Shown here: piece after piece, positions 22,164 to 23,183 of the stretch
How the letters are laid out: each line of letters begins with the position of its first letter
How positions within the stretch are numbered: the first letter of the stretch is position 1
NCBI GenBank assembly: GCA_002350855.1
Contig: DEFM01000013.1
Location: forward strand, 56,728-79,910
Source: Prevotellaceae bacterium UBA2852
GTDB lineage: Bacteria; Bacteroidota; Bacteroidia; Bacteroidales; Bacteroidaceae
DNA length: 23,183 nucleotides
Direction: 5' to 3'
The notes under the pieces: generated by a model
Seen by the model: only the letters and a program-made list of their open reading frames with translations
Database searches by the model: none
What the model was told of the DNA's origin: nothing
Translations under genes and position numbers: made by a program

Positions 22164-22454
22164 ATGAACAGCCTTAGATGGAATAAGGACAAGATGCTGC
22201 AAGCTGTTTCCGATAAAAAGAAGATGCAACAGGCTTTTCGCGCTATCTACCATAAAGGCGAGTTTGTCAGTAATGAACAACTAAAGAAGAAACTTGCTGA
22301 ACAATTTAAAAGGCTTGAAATCAAGCTAACACCAAAGGCTACACTCATTTTACAGTGCAGTATTTACAAAGTAGAGAAATGTAGCGAGCGATTAGACGGT
22401 AAGAAAGTGAATGGCTACCGATTTGGAGATACTATCTTTGACCTTAGACTGTAA
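22164..22454 (+). CDS. Detached helicase C-terminal domain (96 aa, in frame after TAG)
   Basis: In the same frame as the 20685 helicase, 57 bases after its stop, with open codons all the way between. FRAIYHKGEFVSNEQLKKKL, FKRLEIKLTPKATLI and VNGYRFGDTIF line up with the end of helicase copy 1 (FIVGRTYTNDYITKELKRIF, HPEKPIKGTMI, SRGYRLVSPI). The product is thus the missing C-terminal domain. If translated from the ATG at 22164 it would be an independent small basic protein acting with the helicase. Otherwise it is the stranded tail of a gene broken by a nonsense change. Both halves show no further damage, which suggests either a recent mutation or a tolerated split. Confidence 0.75.
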   Translation: MNSLRWNKDKMLQAVSDKKKMQQAFRAIYHKGEFVSNEQLKKKLAEQFKRLEIKLTPKATLILQCSIYKVEKCSERLDGKKVNGYRFGDTIFDLRL

Positions 22455-22460
22455 TGGGCT

Positions 22461-22880
22461 ATGCTTTACTTCATTAAAAGTGGAAACTACTGCAAGATTG
22501 GATTCTCTAAAGATAGAAATGCACTATTAACCAGATTGAGAGCATATCTAACACATAATCCATCTTTCCAGATACTTGATATACGCAAGGGCGATCAAAT
22601 TACAGAGAAACATATCCACGCATTGATACCGAAAGAGCTATACCATTATGGCGAGTGGTGTGTCTGGAATAAAGAGATTGCACAGATATGGCTGCGAGCA
22701 TATAAAGTCAAACCCGAGGAGCCCATTGAGGAATATTTCATCAAGAGGAACAAGATCATAAACAGGGCGATAGTCAAAGAATACCAAGATACTTTTTTCT
22801 ACAACCTCATAAGATACTTTAAAAAGGAATCCAACTTAGATATGTCTGAGCCAGACGAAAAGGAATGGCGCACGCCATAA
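22461..22880 (+). CDS. GIY-YIG superfamily protein, T5orf172/MUG113-like (139 aa)
   Basis: The compact GIY-YIG-like domain seen in phage T5orf172 and MUG113 proteins: Tyr3 (LYFI), Lys12-Ile-Gly14 (CKIGFS), the Arg-rich helix RLRAYL (25-30), Glu49 with His53 (TEKHIH) and Gly64-Glu-Trp66 (GEW). These match the positions of the catalytic Tyr, Arg and Glu of the superfamily, which cleaves DNA phosphodiesters. Activity in this subfamily is not well defined. A basic helical tail follows (about 85-139). The ATG at 22461 lies six bases after the helicase-tail stop; an ATG at 22453 opens only a seven-codon frame. It is the last gene of the helicase operon. Confidence 0.85.
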   Translation: MLYFIKSGNYCKIGFSKDRNALLTRLRAYLTHNPSFQILDIRKGDQITEKHIHALIPKELYHYGEWCVWNKEIAQIWLRAYKVKPEEPIEEYFIKRNKIINRAIVKEYQDTFFYNLIRYFKKESNLDMSEPDEKEWRTP

Positions 22881-22890
22881 TAACAGCAAG

Positions 22891-22932
22891 TGGTACACCT
22901 AAGAGAGAAATCTTTATAGGTGTGCCATTTTT
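22891..22932 (+). terminator. Strong Rho-independent terminator
   Basis: Bases 22891-22901 pair with 22917-22927 (11 pairs, one G:U). The loop can extend the stem through AGA/TCT, and five T follow. It ends the helicase/GIY-YIG operon and possibly the island's last transcript in this window. Confidence 0.9.
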
Positions 22933-23135
22933 CTTTTTCATACAAACTCGGAAATAGAGGAACTGGCATTAGCAAGAAAACGAAGATATATGATTATTTT
23001 CTTCCACTTTTATATTTTTAACATGGAAAACATTGGCTATTTCAATAGATTTTTGTTATTTTGCAAAAGTTCTGATGTTTACTTATAGTTTACCGAAGGA
23101 CAAATAGAGAGTTTATTAACGTGGTGAGAATCAAT

Positions 23136-23183
23136 ATGATGACGGCTCGTCCGAGAGAGATTGTGGTTCTGAATGTCGACGGT
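23136..23183 (+). CDS. Possible start of another gene (partial, cut by window edge)
   Basis: An ATG at 23136 opens 16 codons (MMTARPREIVVLNVDG) to the window end, after a 200-base AT-rich spacer with no gene. An in-frame GTG at 23124 is an alternative start. A TTATTTTG resembling the -7 box lies near 23054. The IVVLNVDG strand and GC-richer codons are protein-like, but the stretch is too short to identify. It could be the next island gene or flanking chromosome. Confidence 0.35.
   Translation, partial: MMTARPREIVVLNVDG

Noticed and set aside
1..23183. CRISPR array, rRNA genes, insertion sequences or a relaxase
   Set aside because: I looked for regular spacer-repeat patterns, rRNA-like conserved stretches, transposase motifs and HUH/relaxase motifs and saw none.

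Overview
The window looks like the left part, and most of the body, of a mobile genomic island in a member of the Bacteroidales (Bacteroides, Prevotella or a relative). The evidence is as follows. Promoters match the Bacteroidetes consensus (a -33 TTG/TTTG box and a -7 TAnnTTTG box). Shine-Dalgarno sequences are mostly absent. The integrase is of the Bacteroides type. A DUF3871 protein is present, a family I know mainly from Bacteroidetes elements, and there are BspA-like leucine-rich repeats and VDLGLPSG-type domains. Genus and species cannot be told from the sequence.

Layout. (1) 1-1480: what looks like the 3' end of a tRNA gene, a terminator, and a 422-residue tyrosine recombinase, the classic arrangement of an element integrated in a tRNA gene. 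(2) 1505-8989: backbone. It holds three unrecognised proteins, a divergent SF2 helicase, a radical-SAM/DUF5131-like protein, a structured 370-base non-coding gap, DUF3871, two small proteins and a 195-residue catalytic-core-only tyrosine recombinase. (3) 8994-13497: a strong terminator, then a promoter and a candidate structured RNA of about 230 nt. This leads into a tightly overlapping seven-gene operon built on a duplicated pair: J-domain-like protein plus triple zinc-ribbon protein. One zinc-ribbon copy ends in membrane helices, the other in BspA-like leucine-rich repeats. (4) 13507-18909: two gene modules, each opening with a Bacteroidetes promoter and a paralogous 200-residue VDLGLPSG protein, and each delimited by a conserved 55-56-base hairpin with GGTGAC/GTCACC arms. 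Module 1 also encodes a receiver-less LytTR regulator and a membrane-anchored penicillin-binding transpeptidase. Module 2 encodes an unknown protein, a DUF1810 protein and a multi-span membrane protein. (5) 18957-20108: a BspA-like LRR protein on the minus strand, the only gene in that orientation. (6) 20685-22932: backbone again. A second divergent SF2 helicase is split from its C-terminal domain by an in-frame TAG, followed by a GIY-YIG (T5orf172/MUG113-like) protein and a strong terminator. (7) 22933-23183: an AT-rich spacer and possibly the first codons of another gene.

How it fits together. The recombinases, helicases, DUF3871, radical-SAM and GIY-YIG genes look like the maintenance backbone. 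The 9.1-20.1 kb stretch looks like cargo. Two things deserve most attention. One is the J-domain/zinc-ribbon operon behind a structured leader-like RNA. The other is the family of covarying hairpins that separates the cargo modules, which suggests, but does not prove, a module-shuffling or module-terminating device. I see no relaxase, conjugation genes, reverse transcriptase, CRISPR array, rRNA gene or insertion sequence in the window.
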